Shown here in pieces: positions 29,997 to 38,552 of a stretch of DNA of 64,000 nucleotides. Source of the stretch: CAVUXJ01 sp963814975 (GTDB lineage: Bacteria > Acidobacteriota > Vicinamibacteria > Vicinamibacterales > CAVVIG01); the NCBI GenBank assembly GCA_963814975.1, contig CAWFFB010000017.1:1-64000 (forward strand), written 5' to 3'. The notes beneath the pieces are model-generated. The model saw only the letters and a list, made by a program, of their open reading frames with translations. It ran no database searches and was not told where the DNA came from. Numbering within the stretch: the stretch's first letter is position 1; each line of letters opens with the position of its first letter. The position numbers and the translations under genes are program-made.

Positions 29997-31092
29997 ATGG
30001 ACGTCCGTGAGTTCGATTTCACCTTGCCCCCTGAGCTCATCGCCCAAGACCCCGCGCCGGAGCGCGGCGGTGCTCGCCTGCTGCGGCTCGACCGTGCCAG
30101 CGGTCACCTCAGCCACGCTTTCATCACAGTGCTGCCGAATCTCCTCCTTCCGGGTGACGTGATCGTCGTCAACAACACCCGGGTTTTTCCCGCGAGACTG
30201 CTCGGCCGCCGGGTGCCGAGCGGCGGCGCGGTCGAGTGCCTGCTCATTGCACGTGTGCCGCCTGGATCAGGCTCGGACGCGGCTGCCGGGAGTCGACCGG
30301 GGGCCGACAGCGAGGAGGACTGGGAGGCGTTGACCCACCCGGGGCAGAAGCTCAAGCCCGGCGCACGGGTGGTGTTCGAAGGCCCTGTGGTGTTGCACGC
30401 CGAGATACTCGAACGGCGGCCCTTCGGGCGGCGGTTCGTCCGGCTCCGTACCGAGGACGGCACGCCAGTCGAACGTGCAGTCGATCTCATCGGCCATGTT
30501 CCGCTGCCGCCGTACATCAGGCGCGGGGATGAACGCGCGGATCGCGAGCGGTATCAGACGGTGTTCGCCGCGCGACGGGGTTCGGTCGCGGCGCCGACTG
30601 CAGGGCTGCACTTCGGCGAGCCACTGCTGCGGGCTCTCGGCGAACGGGCAATCGAAATCGCCGAGATTACACTGCACGTGGGCTACGGAACGTTTCAGCC
30701 GGTGCGGGTCGAGCGGGTCGAGGACCATCGGCTCGAGCAAGAACAGTACAGCATCGACCGGACAGCGGCCGACGCCATCAACCGCGCCCGCGACGGAAGG
30801 CCGCCGCGTGATTGCGGTGGGCACCACGACGACCCGGACGCTCGAGGCGGTCGCGCGCGCCCACGGCGGCCGGATCGTTGAGGGCGCCGGCGCTACTGAT
30901 CTGTTCATTTTTCCAGGCTTCCGCTTCCAGGTGATCGACGGACTGCTGACGAACTTCCACCTGCCGCGATCCTCTCTGTTGATGCTCGTGTCGGCATTTG
31001 CCGGCCGGGATTGGGTCCTGGCGGCGTATCGAGAAGCCATCGCCGAGCGCTATCGGTTTTATAGCTACGGCGACGCGATGCTGATTGTCTAA
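29997..31092 (+). CDS. queA: S-adenosylmethionine:tRNA ribosyltransferase-isomerase QueA, frameshifted
   Basis: Makes epoxyqueuosine in tRNA by transferring the ribosyl moiety of SAM. The start MDVREFDFTLPPELIAQDPAPERG and LPNLLLPGDVIVVNNTRVFPARL are diagnostic, as are GSVAAPTAGLHFG, LHVGYGTFQPVR and, in the shifted frame, VIAVGTTTTRTLEA and TNFHLPRSSLLMLVSAFAG. A surplus A in GGAAGG at 30797-30798 splits the frame; removing it reads ARDGGRRVIAVGTT. Corrected length is 364 residues, normal. TACCAT at 29983-29988, 8 nt before the ATG, is a possible -10 for a nearly leaderless mRNA. Partners queE and queC lie at 47.6-49 kb. Confidence 0.94.
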
Positions 31093-31208
31093 GTTGACAG
31101 TCTGACAGTTGACAGTCAACAGTTCACAGTTTCTGCCGCTCCACGATGGCTACTGTCAACCGTGAACTGTCAACCGTGAACTGTCAACCGTGAACTGTCA
31201 ACGGTGAA
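31089..31208. repeat. Heptad-word palindrome with a 14-bp tandem arm
   Basis: The left arm consists of words AGTTGAC, AGTCTGAC, AGTTGAC, AGTCAAC, AGTTCAC (about 31093-31130). The right arm is four copies of the 14-mer CTGTCAACCGTGAA (31153-31208; the last has one change), i.e. two alternating heptads. The arms are reverse-complementary in vocabulary, so a long hairpin can form. It follows the queA stop immediately. Confidence 0.9.
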
Positions 31209-31223
31209 CTGCTGGTTTCCCCG

Positions 31224-32186
31224 ATGCCCTTTTCGTACGAAGAGTTCGATCTTTCCGACGTCCGCACCTACCCTCTGAACGCCAGGACGAGCAAGGCGAA
31301 AGCCGCGGACTTCGGGCGCCCCTGCCCGCCAGGCGGAACCCTCGGCGATCTCTTCGCGTCGTTGCCGAACATGCTCGCGGCCGCGGATTTCAGGGCGGTC
31401 GTCCGCGCGATTGTCGAGGCGCGGCGACACGAAAACGGAATAGTCTGGGGCCTCGGCGCCCACGTCATCAAGACCGGCCTCGGCCCGATCGTGATCGACT
31501 TGATGGAGCGGGGCTTCGTGTCGGCAATCGCCACCAACGGCGCGGCGATCATCCACGATTTCGAGGTCGCGATGGTCGGCGCCACATCCGAGGACGTGGA
31601 CGAGGCGCTCGGCCCCGGCCGCTTCGGCATGGCCGAGGAAACTGGACGCCTGCTGAACCAGGCGATCACCGAGGGCGTCGAGGCCGGATTCGGCATCGGG
31701 CAGGCCGTCGGAAAATTTCTGACGGATCGCCAGCCCCAGTTCACGCGCAGCAGTGTGCTCGCCGCCGCCACGCGCCTCGACATCCCGCTGACGGCGCACG
31801 TGGCGATCGGTACCGATATCATCCACATGCACCCGGCGGCTTCTGGCCGGGCGCTTGGGGAGGGCAGCCTGCGGGACTTCCGCTATTTCGTCTCGAATGT
31901 CGCGCGGCTGGATCAGGGAGTCTTCCTCAATTGCGGATCGGCGGTCATCCTGCCCGAAGTGTTCCTCAAAGCCGTCGCGCTGTCGCGCAATCGTGGCGTG
32001 ACCTTTGCGGGCCTCACCACGGTCAATCTCGATTTCGTCCGTCACTATCGGCCCCTGACGAACGTCGTCACACGTCCGACGGTCAGCTCCGGCCGTGGCT
32101 ACTCGCTGGTCGGCCACCACGAGATCATGATCCCACTGCTCGCGGCGGCGATCGTCGACGCCGATCGGTCGCCAGAACAGAAGTGA
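31224..32186 (+). CDS. Deoxyhypusine-synthase-like protein
   Basis: 320 residues. The Rossmann-type DHS fold is suggested by IVWGLGAHVIKTGLGPIV, AIATNGAAIIHDFEVAMVG, HVAIGTDIIHMHP and GVFLNCGSAVILPEVFLKAV, which mirror motifs of deoxyhypusine synthase. However, the C-terminal WGK-type segment that carries the catalytic Lys in true DHS is replaced by NVVTRPTVSSGRGYSLVGHHE. The enzyme should therefore not make hypusine in the classical way, and bacteria lack the usual eIF5A target. An NAD-binding or related aminopropyl/agmatine-type reaction is possible; the function is unknown. Confidence 0.75.
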   Translation: MPFSYEEFDLSDVRTYPLNARTSKAKAADFGRPCPPGGTLGDLFASLPNMLAAADFRAVVRAIVEARRHENGIVWGLGAHVIKTGLGPIVIDLMERGFVSAIATNGAAIIHDFEVAMVGATSEDVDEALGPGRFGMAEETGRLLNQAITEGVEAGFGIGQAVGKFLTDRQPQFTRSSVLAAATRLDIPLTAHVAIGTDIIHMHPAASGRALGEGSLRDFRYFVSNVARLDQGVFLNCGSAVILPEVFLKAVALSRNRGVTFAGLTTVNLDFVRHYRPLTNVVTRPTVSSGRGYSLVGHHEIMIPLLAAAIVDADRSPEQK

Positions 32187-32271
32187 TGAAGCTTCGGCGA
32201 GGTCCCGAACGCCCGGGGCGCGAAGGCGGCAGCCGGACACGAACCGGTGCGTGCTAAAATCAACGATTCCG

Positions 32272-32349
32272 GCCGGAGTAGCTCAGTTGGTTGAGAGCAC
32301 GCGTCTCATAAGCGCGGGGTCGGCGGTTCGAGTCCGCCCTCCGGCACCA
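32272..32349 (+). tRNA. tRNA with CAU anticodon (elongator Met, or Ile2)
   Basis: Full cloverleaf: acceptor GCCGGAG with CTCCGGC, D arm GCTC...GAGC, anticodon stem CGCGT/GCGCG with loop CTCATAA (anticodon CAT), T arm GGCGG-TTCGAGT-CCGCC, encoded ACCA end. A TAAAAT hexamer at 32255-32260 is the likely -10. Elongator tRNA-Met and lysidine-modified tRNA-Ile2 share this anticodon. The downstream neighbour is tilS, which modifies tRNA-Ile2, but the acceptor pairs G4-C69 and G5-C68 do not settle the identity. Confidence 0.93.
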
Positions 32350-32352
32350 CAT

Positions 32353-32458
32353 TTGGGCTGGAGAGGCGGGAAAGGCTGGAACGGCAGGAGTGCGCGGCCG
32401 GCAGGCTGATCATGCGTCGTTGAACCATCCCGCCTCTCCGGCCCTTCCAACCCTCTCT
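32353..32458. repeat. Inverted octad-word element between tRNA and tilS
   Basis: GAGAGGCGGGA near 32360-32370 is complementary to TCCCGCCTCTC near 32429-32439. Flanking words GGCTGGA and AAGGCTGGAA are mirrored by CCGGCCCTTCCAACCC. It would form a long stem just after the tRNA and could terminate or process its transcript. Confidence 0.6.
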
Positions 32459-32470
32459 TGCCCCCAAGTT

Positions 32471-33898
32471 ATGCAGCTGCTCGATCGCGTCCGGCGGACG
32501 ATCCGACGACGTGACCTTGCGCGGAGCGATACTCGCGTGGTCGTCGCGCTGTCTGGGGGAGCCGACTCTGTCGCGCTCGCGCACCTGCTGCGCGAACTCG
32601 ACCTGGTGGGCGAGGTTCGCCTCGCCGGCCTCGCGCATTTCAACCATCAGCTGCGGCCGGCCGCTTCGGGCGATGAGCGATTCTGCGCCGAGGTGGCGGT
32701 GGCCCTCGATCAGCCACTGCTCGTCGATAGGGACGACGTCAAGGATCTCGCCCGACGCGAGCGGCGATCCATCGAGGATGCAGCGCATCGCGCGAGGCAT
32801 GGCTTCCTCGAGCGCGCGCGCCTGCACTTCAACGCGGACGTGATCGCGCTCGGTCACACGCGCGACGATCAGGCCGAAACGTTTCTGCTTCGGCTGCTGC
32901 GCGGCGCGGGCGCGCGGGGCCTGGCAGCCATGCATCCTCGGCGCGGCGCGCTGATCCGGCCGCTCCTCGATTGCCGCCGCGCGATGCTTCGGGACTATCT
33001 TGCCACGCGAGGCTTGCCGTACATCGACGACGAGTCGAACGGCGATCTGAGTGTCCCGAGGAACCGCGTGCGCGTCGAGTTGCTGCCCTTTCTCGAGCAG
33101 CGGTTCAACCCGTCGATCGTGGATGTCCTCGCCGACGAAGCCGAGCTTGCGCGCGACGAGTGGCGATGGATGGCTGCGGGCGAGGACGATCTGTGGTCGC
33201 GAGCGTGCCGGCGTGACGGGGACACGTGGCGCCTGCAGGCCGACGCGCTCGCCGCGGCGCCGCTCGCGCTGGCCCGACTGGCAATCCGGCGGGCGATGCT
33301 CGAGGCGTCCGGGGGCCGGGGTGTTTCGTTCTCCCACATCGAAGAGGCGGTGCGGCTGGTTCGGGAAGGCGGGGCGCCGGTGGATTTGCCGGGTCAGCGA
33401 ATGCAACGCGACGGCGGCGATCTCGTCTTAATAGCAAGGCCCGAGGGCGCGATCGGGCGGCCGGCAGGGATGACACCCGGCTCGGCGAACCTTTTTCAGT
33501 ATCCGCTGTCCATTCCGGGAGAGGTGCGGCTCGCAGAAGCGTCGTGTGTCGTGACTGTTGAGGTGGCGCCATCCGAGGCGGCGGTAACTGGCAACGAAGG
33601 TTCCAGCGGAGGCACCCTCGCGGTGGTCAGGCTGGACCGATGCGGGAGAGCGCTGTGGGTTCGCAACCGGCGGCCCGGTGACCGGTTTCGTCCGACAGGT
33701 GGGCGGACCAAACTCCAGGACTACTTCGTGAACCGCAAGGTCGCCAGGCAGCGCCGGGACTCGGTCCCTATCGTGGTGGACGAAACTGACCGAATTGTCT
33801 GGGTGGCCGGCCACGCGATCGACGAGGACTTTCGGGTAACGGACCCCGCGCAAGCCGTGCTAGTCTTGAGACTTAAGCTTCTGGGAGGCACTGCGTGA
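32471..33898 (+). CDS. tilS: tRNA(Ile)-lysidine synthase
   Basis: About 475 residues from the ATG at 32471. Converts C34 of tRNA-Ile2(CAU) to lysidine, switching it from AUG to AUA decoding. The N-type ATP pyrophosphatase loop SGGADS lies at 28-33. GHTRDDQAETFLLRLLRGAGARGLAAM and RPLLDCRRAMLRDYL are typical. The C-terminal TilS substrate-binding domain is seen as RNRRPGDRFRPTGGRTKLQDYFVNRKVARQRRDSVPIV (outline). Overlaps ftsH by 4 bp. Confidence 0.95.
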   Translation: MQLLDRVRRTIRRRDLARSDTRVVVALSGGADSVALAHLLRELDLVGEVRLAGLAHFNHQLRPAASGDERFCAEVAVALDQPLLVDRDDVKDLARRERRSIEDAAHRARHGFLERARLHFNADVIALGHTRDDQAETFLLRLLRGAGARGLAAMHPRRGALIRPLLDCRRAMLRDYLATRGLPYIDDESNGDLSVPRNRVRVELLPFLEQRFNPSIVDVLADEAELARDEWRWMAAGEDDLWSRACRRDGDTWRLQADALAAAPLALARLAIRRAMLEASGGRGVSFSHIEEAVRLVREGGAPVDLPGQRMQRDGGDLVLIARPEGAIGRPAGMTPGSANLFQYPLSIPGEVRLAEASCVVTVEVAPSEAAVTGNEGSSGGTLAVVRLDRCGRALWVRNRRPGDRFRPTGGRTKLQDYFVNRKVARQRRDSVPIVVDETDRIVWVAGHAIDEDFRVTDPAQAVLVLRLKLLGGTA

Positions 33899-35805
33899 GC
33901 TCGACCTTGAAGAGTCTGGTGTTCTGGATCGCCCTCGCCGTGATCGGTGTCCTCATCTGGAACGTCTCCACGAAGTTCCAGCAGAACGATCACCAGGTCA
34001 GTTTCAGCGAGTTCATGTCGTGGGTGGATGCGGGCAGCGTGCAGCGCGTGTTGATCACCGGCCAGGAGATCTCCGGCAACACCAAGGAAGGCGAGGCCTT
34101 CCACACCTACGCCCCGGAGCAGTACGAGGGGCTCGCCAACAAGCTGTACGACCGCGGCATCGTGATTCAATCGAAGGAGCGCACGGCGAGTCCATGGGCG
34201 ACGCTGCTCTACTCCTGGGGACCCATGCTCCTCATCATCGGCTTCTGGGTCTTCTTCATGCGGCAGATGCAGAGCGGCGGCAACAAGGCGCTGTCGTTCG
34301 GCAAGAGCAAGGCGAAGCTCTCGTCGAGCTCGCAGAAAAAAGTGACGTTCAAGGACGTCGCAGGCGTGGACGAGGCCAAGGACGAGCTGCAGGAGATCAT
34401 CGAGTTCCTGAAGGAGCCCCAGAAGTTTCAGAAGCTCGGTGGGCGCATCCCGAAGGGCGTGCTGCTCATGGGGCCTCCGGGGACCGGCAAGACGTTGCTC
34501 GCGCGGGCGGTCGCGGGTGAAGCCAACGTCCCGTTCTTTTCGATCAGCGGCTCGGACTTCGTCGAGATGTTCGTGGGCGTCGGCGCCTCGCGCGTCCGAG
34601 ATCTCTTCGAGCAGGGCAAGAAGAACGCCCCATGCATCGTCTTCATCGACGAGATCGACGCGGTCGGACGCCATCGCGGCGCCGGCCTTGGCGGCGGGCA
34701 CGACGAGCGCGAGCAGACCCTGAACCAGCTCCTGGTGGAGATGGACGGCTTCGAGTCGAACGAAGGCGTCATTCTCGTGGCGGCGACCAACCGGCCCGAC
34801 GTGCTGGACCCGGCACTGCTGCGACCCGGCCGCTTCGACCGCCGCATCGTGGTCAACCGGCCGGACGTCAAGGGCCGCGAGGGCATTCTCGTGGTGCACA
34901 CGCGGAAGATCCCGATGGCCGACGATGTCCAGATCGGCGTGCTGGCGCGCGGCTCGGCGGGTTTCTCAGGCGCCGATCTGGCGAATCTGGTCAACGAGGC
35001 GGCGCTGAACGCCGCGCGCTATAACCAGAAAGTCGTGCGCATGCACGACTTCGAATTCGCGAAGGACAAGGTGTTGATGGGCTCCGAGCGTCGCTCGATG
35101 ATCATCAGCGATGCGGAAAAGCGCGTGACCGCGATCCACGAAGCCGGGCATGCCCTGTTGGCGGTCCTCCTGCCGCACGCGGATCCGATTCACAAGGTGA
35201 CGATCATCCCGCGCGGCATGGCGCTGGGGCTCACCCAGCAGCTGCCGGCCGACGAGAAGCACAACTACTCGCGCGATTACCTGAACGACCAGATCGCGAT
35301 TCTGCTCGGCGGCCGCATCGCTGAGGAGGTCACGATGGACAGCCTCACGACCGGTGCAGGCAACGACCTCGAGCGGGCCACCGAGTTGGCGCGCCGGATG
35401 GTGTGCGAGTGGGGGATGAGCGACGCGATGGGGCCGCTCACGTTCGGCAAGAAGGAGGAGCAGATCTTCCTCGGCCGCGAGATCGCCCAGCACCAGGACT
35501 ACAGCGAGGACACGGCGCTCAAGATCGATCAAGAGGTGAGGCGCTTCGTCACCAACAACTACGAGCGCGCCCAGGGGCTGCTCTCCCAGAACAAGGACAC
35601 CCTCGTGAAGATCGCCGACGCCCTCCTCGCGCGGGAGGTCCTCGACGCCGAGCAGGTCAAACGCCTGGCGGCCGGCCAGCAGCTCGACGATCCGCAGCCG
35701 GTTGCCGCCCGCGCGGCCGCGGCCGACGAAGACGAGGCCCGTCCGCGCCAGAAAGAGCGCGCCTCGATCGTGCCCTCGATCAACAAGCCGCTGCCGCAGG
35801 AATAG
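33895..35805 (+). CDS. ftsH: ATP-dependent zinc metalloprotease FtsH
   Basis: 636 residues from a GTG start. Membrane-bound AAA+ protease that degrades misfolded membrane and regulatory proteins. Two membrane segments (about 7-24 and 101-120) flank a short periplasmic domain. Walker A GPPGTGKT is at 193-200, followed by the pore loop, Walker B IVFIDEIDAVG and SRH region. The zinc motif HEAGH is at 415-419. The tail is rich in Ala/Asp/Glu. The tilS-ftsH-folP order is common in bacteria. Confidence 0.98.
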   Translation: MSSTLKSLVFWIALAVIGVLIWNVSTKFQQNDHQVSFSEFMSWVDAGSVQRVLITGQEISGNTKEGEAFHTYAPEQYEGLANKLYDRGIVIQSKERTASPWATLLYSWGPMLLIIGFWVFFMRQMQSGGNKALSFGKSKAKLSSSSQKKVTFKDVAGVDEAKDELQEIIEFLKEPQKFQKLGGRIPKGVLLMGPPGTGKTLLARAVAGEANVPFFSISGSDFVEMFVGVGASRVRDLFEQGKKNAPCIVFIDEIDAVGRHRGAGLGGGHDEREQTLNQLLVEMDGFESNEGVILVAATNRPDVLDPALLRPGRFDRRIVVNRPDVKGREGILVVHTRKIPMADDVQIGVLARGSAGFSGADLANLVNEAALNAARYNQKVVRMHDFEFAKDKVLMGSERRSMIISDAEKRVTAIHEAGHALLAVLLPHADPIHKVTIIPRGMALGLTQQLPADEKHNYSRDYLNDQIAILLGGRIAEEVTMDSLTTGAGNDLERATELARRMVCEWGMSDAMGPLTFGKKEEQIFLGREIAQHQDYSEDTALKIDQEVRRFVTNNYERAQGLLSQNKDTLVKIADALLAREVLDAEQVKRLAAGQQLDDPQPVAARAAAADEDEARPRQKERASIVPSINKPLPQE

Positions 35806-35818
35806 CGGCGGCTCCGCG

Positions 35819-35876
35819 GCTGAAGTTGGAACTGAGAGGTGAGTCTCACTTCTACCTTCTGACTTCCAGCTTCTAA
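35819..35876. repeat. Heptad-word palindrome, CTTCTxx family
   Basis: CTTCTAC-CTTCTGA-CTTCCAG-CTTCTAA stand head to tail (about 35848-35876), preceded by the near-complement GAAGTTGGAACTGAGAGGTG (35822-35841). It lies between ftsH and folP. Confidence 0.7.
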
Positions 35877-35885
35877 CAATCCAAG

Positions 35886-36779
35886 TTGTTTCCCCCTCGT
35901 CCTCTCTATACCGTTCCTCTGCCTGACGATCGAAGGCTCCCGTTGGGGGAACGGGTGCTGGTGATGGGGATCCTCAACCTCACGCCCGACTCCTTCGGCG
36001 AGCCCCATCCCAGACTCGATGCGCGCGCGGCGGTTGATGCCGCGCTCGAGATGGAGGCGGTCGGTGCGGACATCATCGACGTCGGGGGGGAATCGACCAG
36101 GCCTGGCGCCGATGCCGTCGCCGCCGCCGAGGAGGCCGCCCGCGTCCTGCCCGTGATCCGCGGGCTGGCCGGCCGCCTCAAGGTTCCCATTTCGATCGAT
36201 ACCTACAAGGCCGACGTCGCCCGCGCGGCCGTCGGAGAGGGAGCGGCGATCGTCAACGACGTCAGCGGCCTGCAGTACGAACCGGCGCTGGGGGGCGTCG
36301 TGGCCGCCACGGGGGCGGCCCTCGTGCTGATGCATACGCGCGGCCGATCCAAGGGCATGTACGACAACGCGAACTACCAGGATGTGGTCGCTGATGTCAT
36401 CGTCGAACTCGGAGAGAGCATTGCCCGGGCGATCGCCGCGGGCGTCGCCAGGGAGCGTCTCCTTGTCGATCCCGGGATCGGGTTTGCCAAACGCCCTGCG
36501 CACAGCTATGGTGTGCTGGCGGGGATCCCCGAGTTTGCCGCGCTCGATCGTCCGATCCTCGTGGGTCCCTCGCGCAAGTCCTTCCTCCGTGAGGCGCTGC
36601 AGGATCGGCCGGCGCCGGAACGGGACTGGGGGACAGCCGTCGCGGTGACGGCTGCCGTCCTTGGCGGCGCGCACATCGTTCGCGTTCACGCCGTCGCCGA
36701 GATGGCGCAGGTCGTCCGGGTGGCGGAGGAGATACGGAAGGCTCAAGGCTCAAGTCTGAAATCTGAATCTGAAACCTGA
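35886..36779 (+). CDS. folP: Dihydropteroate synthase
   Basis: 297 residues from a TTG start; a later start cannot be excluded. Condenses p-aminobenzoate with the pterin diphosphate in folate synthesis. Signatures: VMGILNLTPDSFGE, DIIDVGGESTRPGA, ISIDTYKADVARAAVGEGAAIVNDVSG (outline), VLMHTRG, LLVDPGIGFAKRPAHSYGVL and GPSRKSFL. The last residues (GSSLKSESET) are encoded by the heptad-word repeat that runs through the stop codon, so this tail is probably a recent addition. Confidence 0.95.
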   Translation: MFPPRPLYTVPLPDDRRLPLGERVLVMGILNLTPDSFGEPHPRLDARAAVDAALEMEAVGADIIDVGGESTRPGADAVAAAEEAARVLPVIRGLAGRLKVPISIDTYKADVARAAVGEGAAIVNDVSGLQYEPALGGVVAATGAALVLMHTRGRSKGMYDNANYQDVVADVIVELGESIARAIAAGVARERLLVDPGIGFAKRPAHSYGVLAGIPEFAALDRPILVGPSRKSFLREALQDRPAPERDWGTAVAVTAAVLGGAHIVRVHAVAEMAQVVRVAEEIRKAQGSSLKSESET

Positions 36780-36790
36780 AGTCTGAAATT
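36742..36790. repeat. Heptad-word run overlapping the folP stop
   Basis: AAGGCTC-AAGGCTC-AAGTCTG-AAATCTG, then AATCTG, AAACCTG, AAGTCTG and AAATTGT in direct order. The folP stop TGA and the bases just before the cdaA GTG lie inside it. Only one arm is present. Confidence 0.75.
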
Positions 36791-37606
36791 GTGGATTGGT
36801 TGAACGTTCTCCGGCGCACGCCGCTCGACTGGTGGGATCTGGTCGACATTCTCGTGGTGTCGGTCCTCGTCTACGAAGTCCTCAAGTTGATCCGGGGCAC
36901 CCGCGCCGTCCAGATGGCGCTCGGCGGGGGCGTTTTGGTCGCCCTGTTCTACGGCTCGCAGTGGGCGCATCTCGACACCGTCAACTGGGTCGTCCGCAAC
37001 CTCGTGAGTTACATCGTCCTGGCGGTGATCGTGTTGTTCCAGTCAGACATCCGGCGCGCGCTGGCGCATCTGGGCCGCGCCCCCTTCTTCCGCTACTTCG
37101 CGAAACCCGAGTCGGCCGAGGAATCGATCGAGGAGATGGTGGTCGCCGCCAGCATGCTGTCTTCGCAGCGCGTCGGCGCGATCATCGCGGTCGAGCGGCA
37201 GATCGGCCTGCGCAACTATATCGAGGGCGGCATTCCGCTCGATGCCATCATGACCTACGACCTGCTGGTGAGCATCTTCCAGCTGGATGCGCCGCTCCAC
37301 GACGGGGCCGTGATCGTTCAGAACGACCGTGTCGCTGCGGCTGCGTGCTTCTTGCCGCTGACCGTCAATCCCAAACTGAGCAAGGAGCTGGGATCGCGCC
37401 ACCGCGCGGCCATCGGCCTGACCGAAGAGAACGATTCGCTGGCGATCGTCGTTTCGGAGGAAACCGGGCGGATCTCGCTCGTCGCCGATGGGCAGATCGA
37501 GCGCGGCCTCGATCCGGACGCGCTGCGGATCCGGCTGCGCGCGCTCATTTCGCAGGTAGGCGTCCGCAGGGCCCCGGTGTCCTCGCGCGTCCAATACACG
37601 TCATGA
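36791..37606 (+). CDS. cdaA: Diadenylate cyclase CdaA
   Basis: 271 residues from a GTG start. Makes cyclic di-AMP from two ATP. Three N-terminal membrane segments (to about residue 85) anchor the DAC domain. The two catalytic motifs are DGA (171-173, in LHDGAVIV) and RHR (203-205, in GSRHRAAIG). Followed by cdaR and glmM, the classical module that links c-di-AMP to cell-wall precursor supply. It reads directly out of folP. Confidence 0.97.
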   Translation: MDWLNVLRRTPLDWWDLVDILVVSVLVYEVLKLIRGTRAVQMALGGGVLVALFYGSQWAHLDTVNWVVRNLVSYIVLAVIVLFQSDIRRALAHLGRAPFFRYFAKPESAEESIEEMVVAASMLSSQRVGAIIAVERQIGLRNYIEGGIPLDAIMTYDLLVSIFQLDAPLHDGAVIVQNDRVAAAACFLPLTVNPKLSKELGSRHRAAIGLTEENDSLAIVVSEETGRISLVADGQIERGLDPDALRIRLRALISQVGVRRAPVSSRVQYTS

Positions 37607-37622
37607 CTCGAGCAGGTGCCTG

Positions 37623-38552
37623 GTGAAGCTCGTGTCGATGTGGCCGTTTCGGCATGCCGGCCTCAAGGTCATCTCGCTGGCGCTCGCCGTGGCGCTCTGG
37701 ATGGCCGTGTCCGGTGAAGAGGTCGTCGAACGCGGTCTGCGCATCCCGCTCGAACTGCAGCAATTTCCGCCGGGGCTCGAGCTGGCCGGCGAGCCCTTTA
37801 CGCTCGTGGACGTCCGCGTGCGCGGGGGCTCTGGAACCCTCAGCCAGGTAACGTCCAGCGATGTCGTCGCAACGCTCGATCTGCGGGCCGCCCGGCCGGG
37901 TCGCCGGCTTTTTCAATTGATGCCCGAGAATGTGCGGGTACCCTTCGGTGTGGAGGTCGTTCAGGTGACGCCGAGCAGTATCGCGATGGTGTTCGAGAAG
38001 TCCGCCACGCGCCAGATCCCGATTGCTCCCGAGGTCGAAGGCAATCCGGCGCCCGGGTTCATCGTCGGCACCGTCACGGCCGATCCAAAGACGATCGAGG
38101 TGACCGGCCCCGAGAGTGCGGTGGCACGAGCGACCGAGGCGGTGACCGAGGCGGTCTCGGTTGCCGGCGCCCGGTCACGTGTCGCCGAAATCGTGAGAGT
38201 CGGGTTGCTCGACCCGTTGCTCCGGCTGAAAACTCCGCGGTCGGCGAACGTGAGGGTGGAAGTGCTGCCCAGTCCGCGCGAGCGTACGGTCGGCCAGCCC
38301 GTTCACTTGCGGAACCTCGCGCCAGCGCTGGCCGCACAGGCGCTTCCGCCGGCGGTGGACGTGGTGCTGCGCGGGAGCCGTGAAGGGCTCAGCCGGATTG
38401 ATCCAGGCGATGTCACGGCCTATGTCGATGTCGGCGGTCTGGGCCTCGGCGATTATTCGTTGCCGGTGGCGGCTGAGGCCTCCAACGATGCCGGCGTCGC
38501 GCGAATCCTGCCTCCCACCATACAAGTGCGCATTACCCGTGCCAAGGACTGA
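37623..38552 (+). CDS. cdaR: YbbR-domain protein CdaR
   Basis: 309 residues from a GTG start. One N-terminal membrane segment (LKVISLALAVALWMAVSG) anchors an extracytoplasmic part made of YbbR repeats (about 35-110, 118-200 and 210-305), each with the VxVRVRG/PxTIEVTGPESAV pattern. CdaR binds and modulates CdaA. It overlaps the proposed glmM start. Confidence 0.9.
   Translation: MKLVSMWPFRHAGLKVISLALAVALWMAVSGEEVVERGLRIPLELQQFPPGLELAGEPFTLVDVRVRGGSGTLSQVTSSDVVATLDLRAARPGRRLFQLMPENVRVPFGVEVVQVTPSSIAMVFEKSATRQIPIAPEVEGNPAPGFIVGTVTADPKTIEVTGPESAVARATEAVTEAVSVAGARSRVAEIVRVGLLDPLLRLKTPRSANVRVEVLPSPRERTVGQPVHLRNLAPALAAQALPPAVDVVLRGSREGLSRIDPGDVTAYVDVGGLGLGDYSLPVAAEASNDAGVARILPPTIQVRITRAKD

Noticed and set aside
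31153..31208. Tandem 14-mers as a plasmid-type iteron origin.
   Set aside because: No replication initiator gene nearby, and the same vocabulary occurs at ordinary intergenic sites.
32272..32349. Initiator tRNA-Met.
   Set aside because: The anticodon loop CTCATAA, the paired first acceptor base (G1-C72) and the stem lacking the GGG/CCC pairs are of elongator type.
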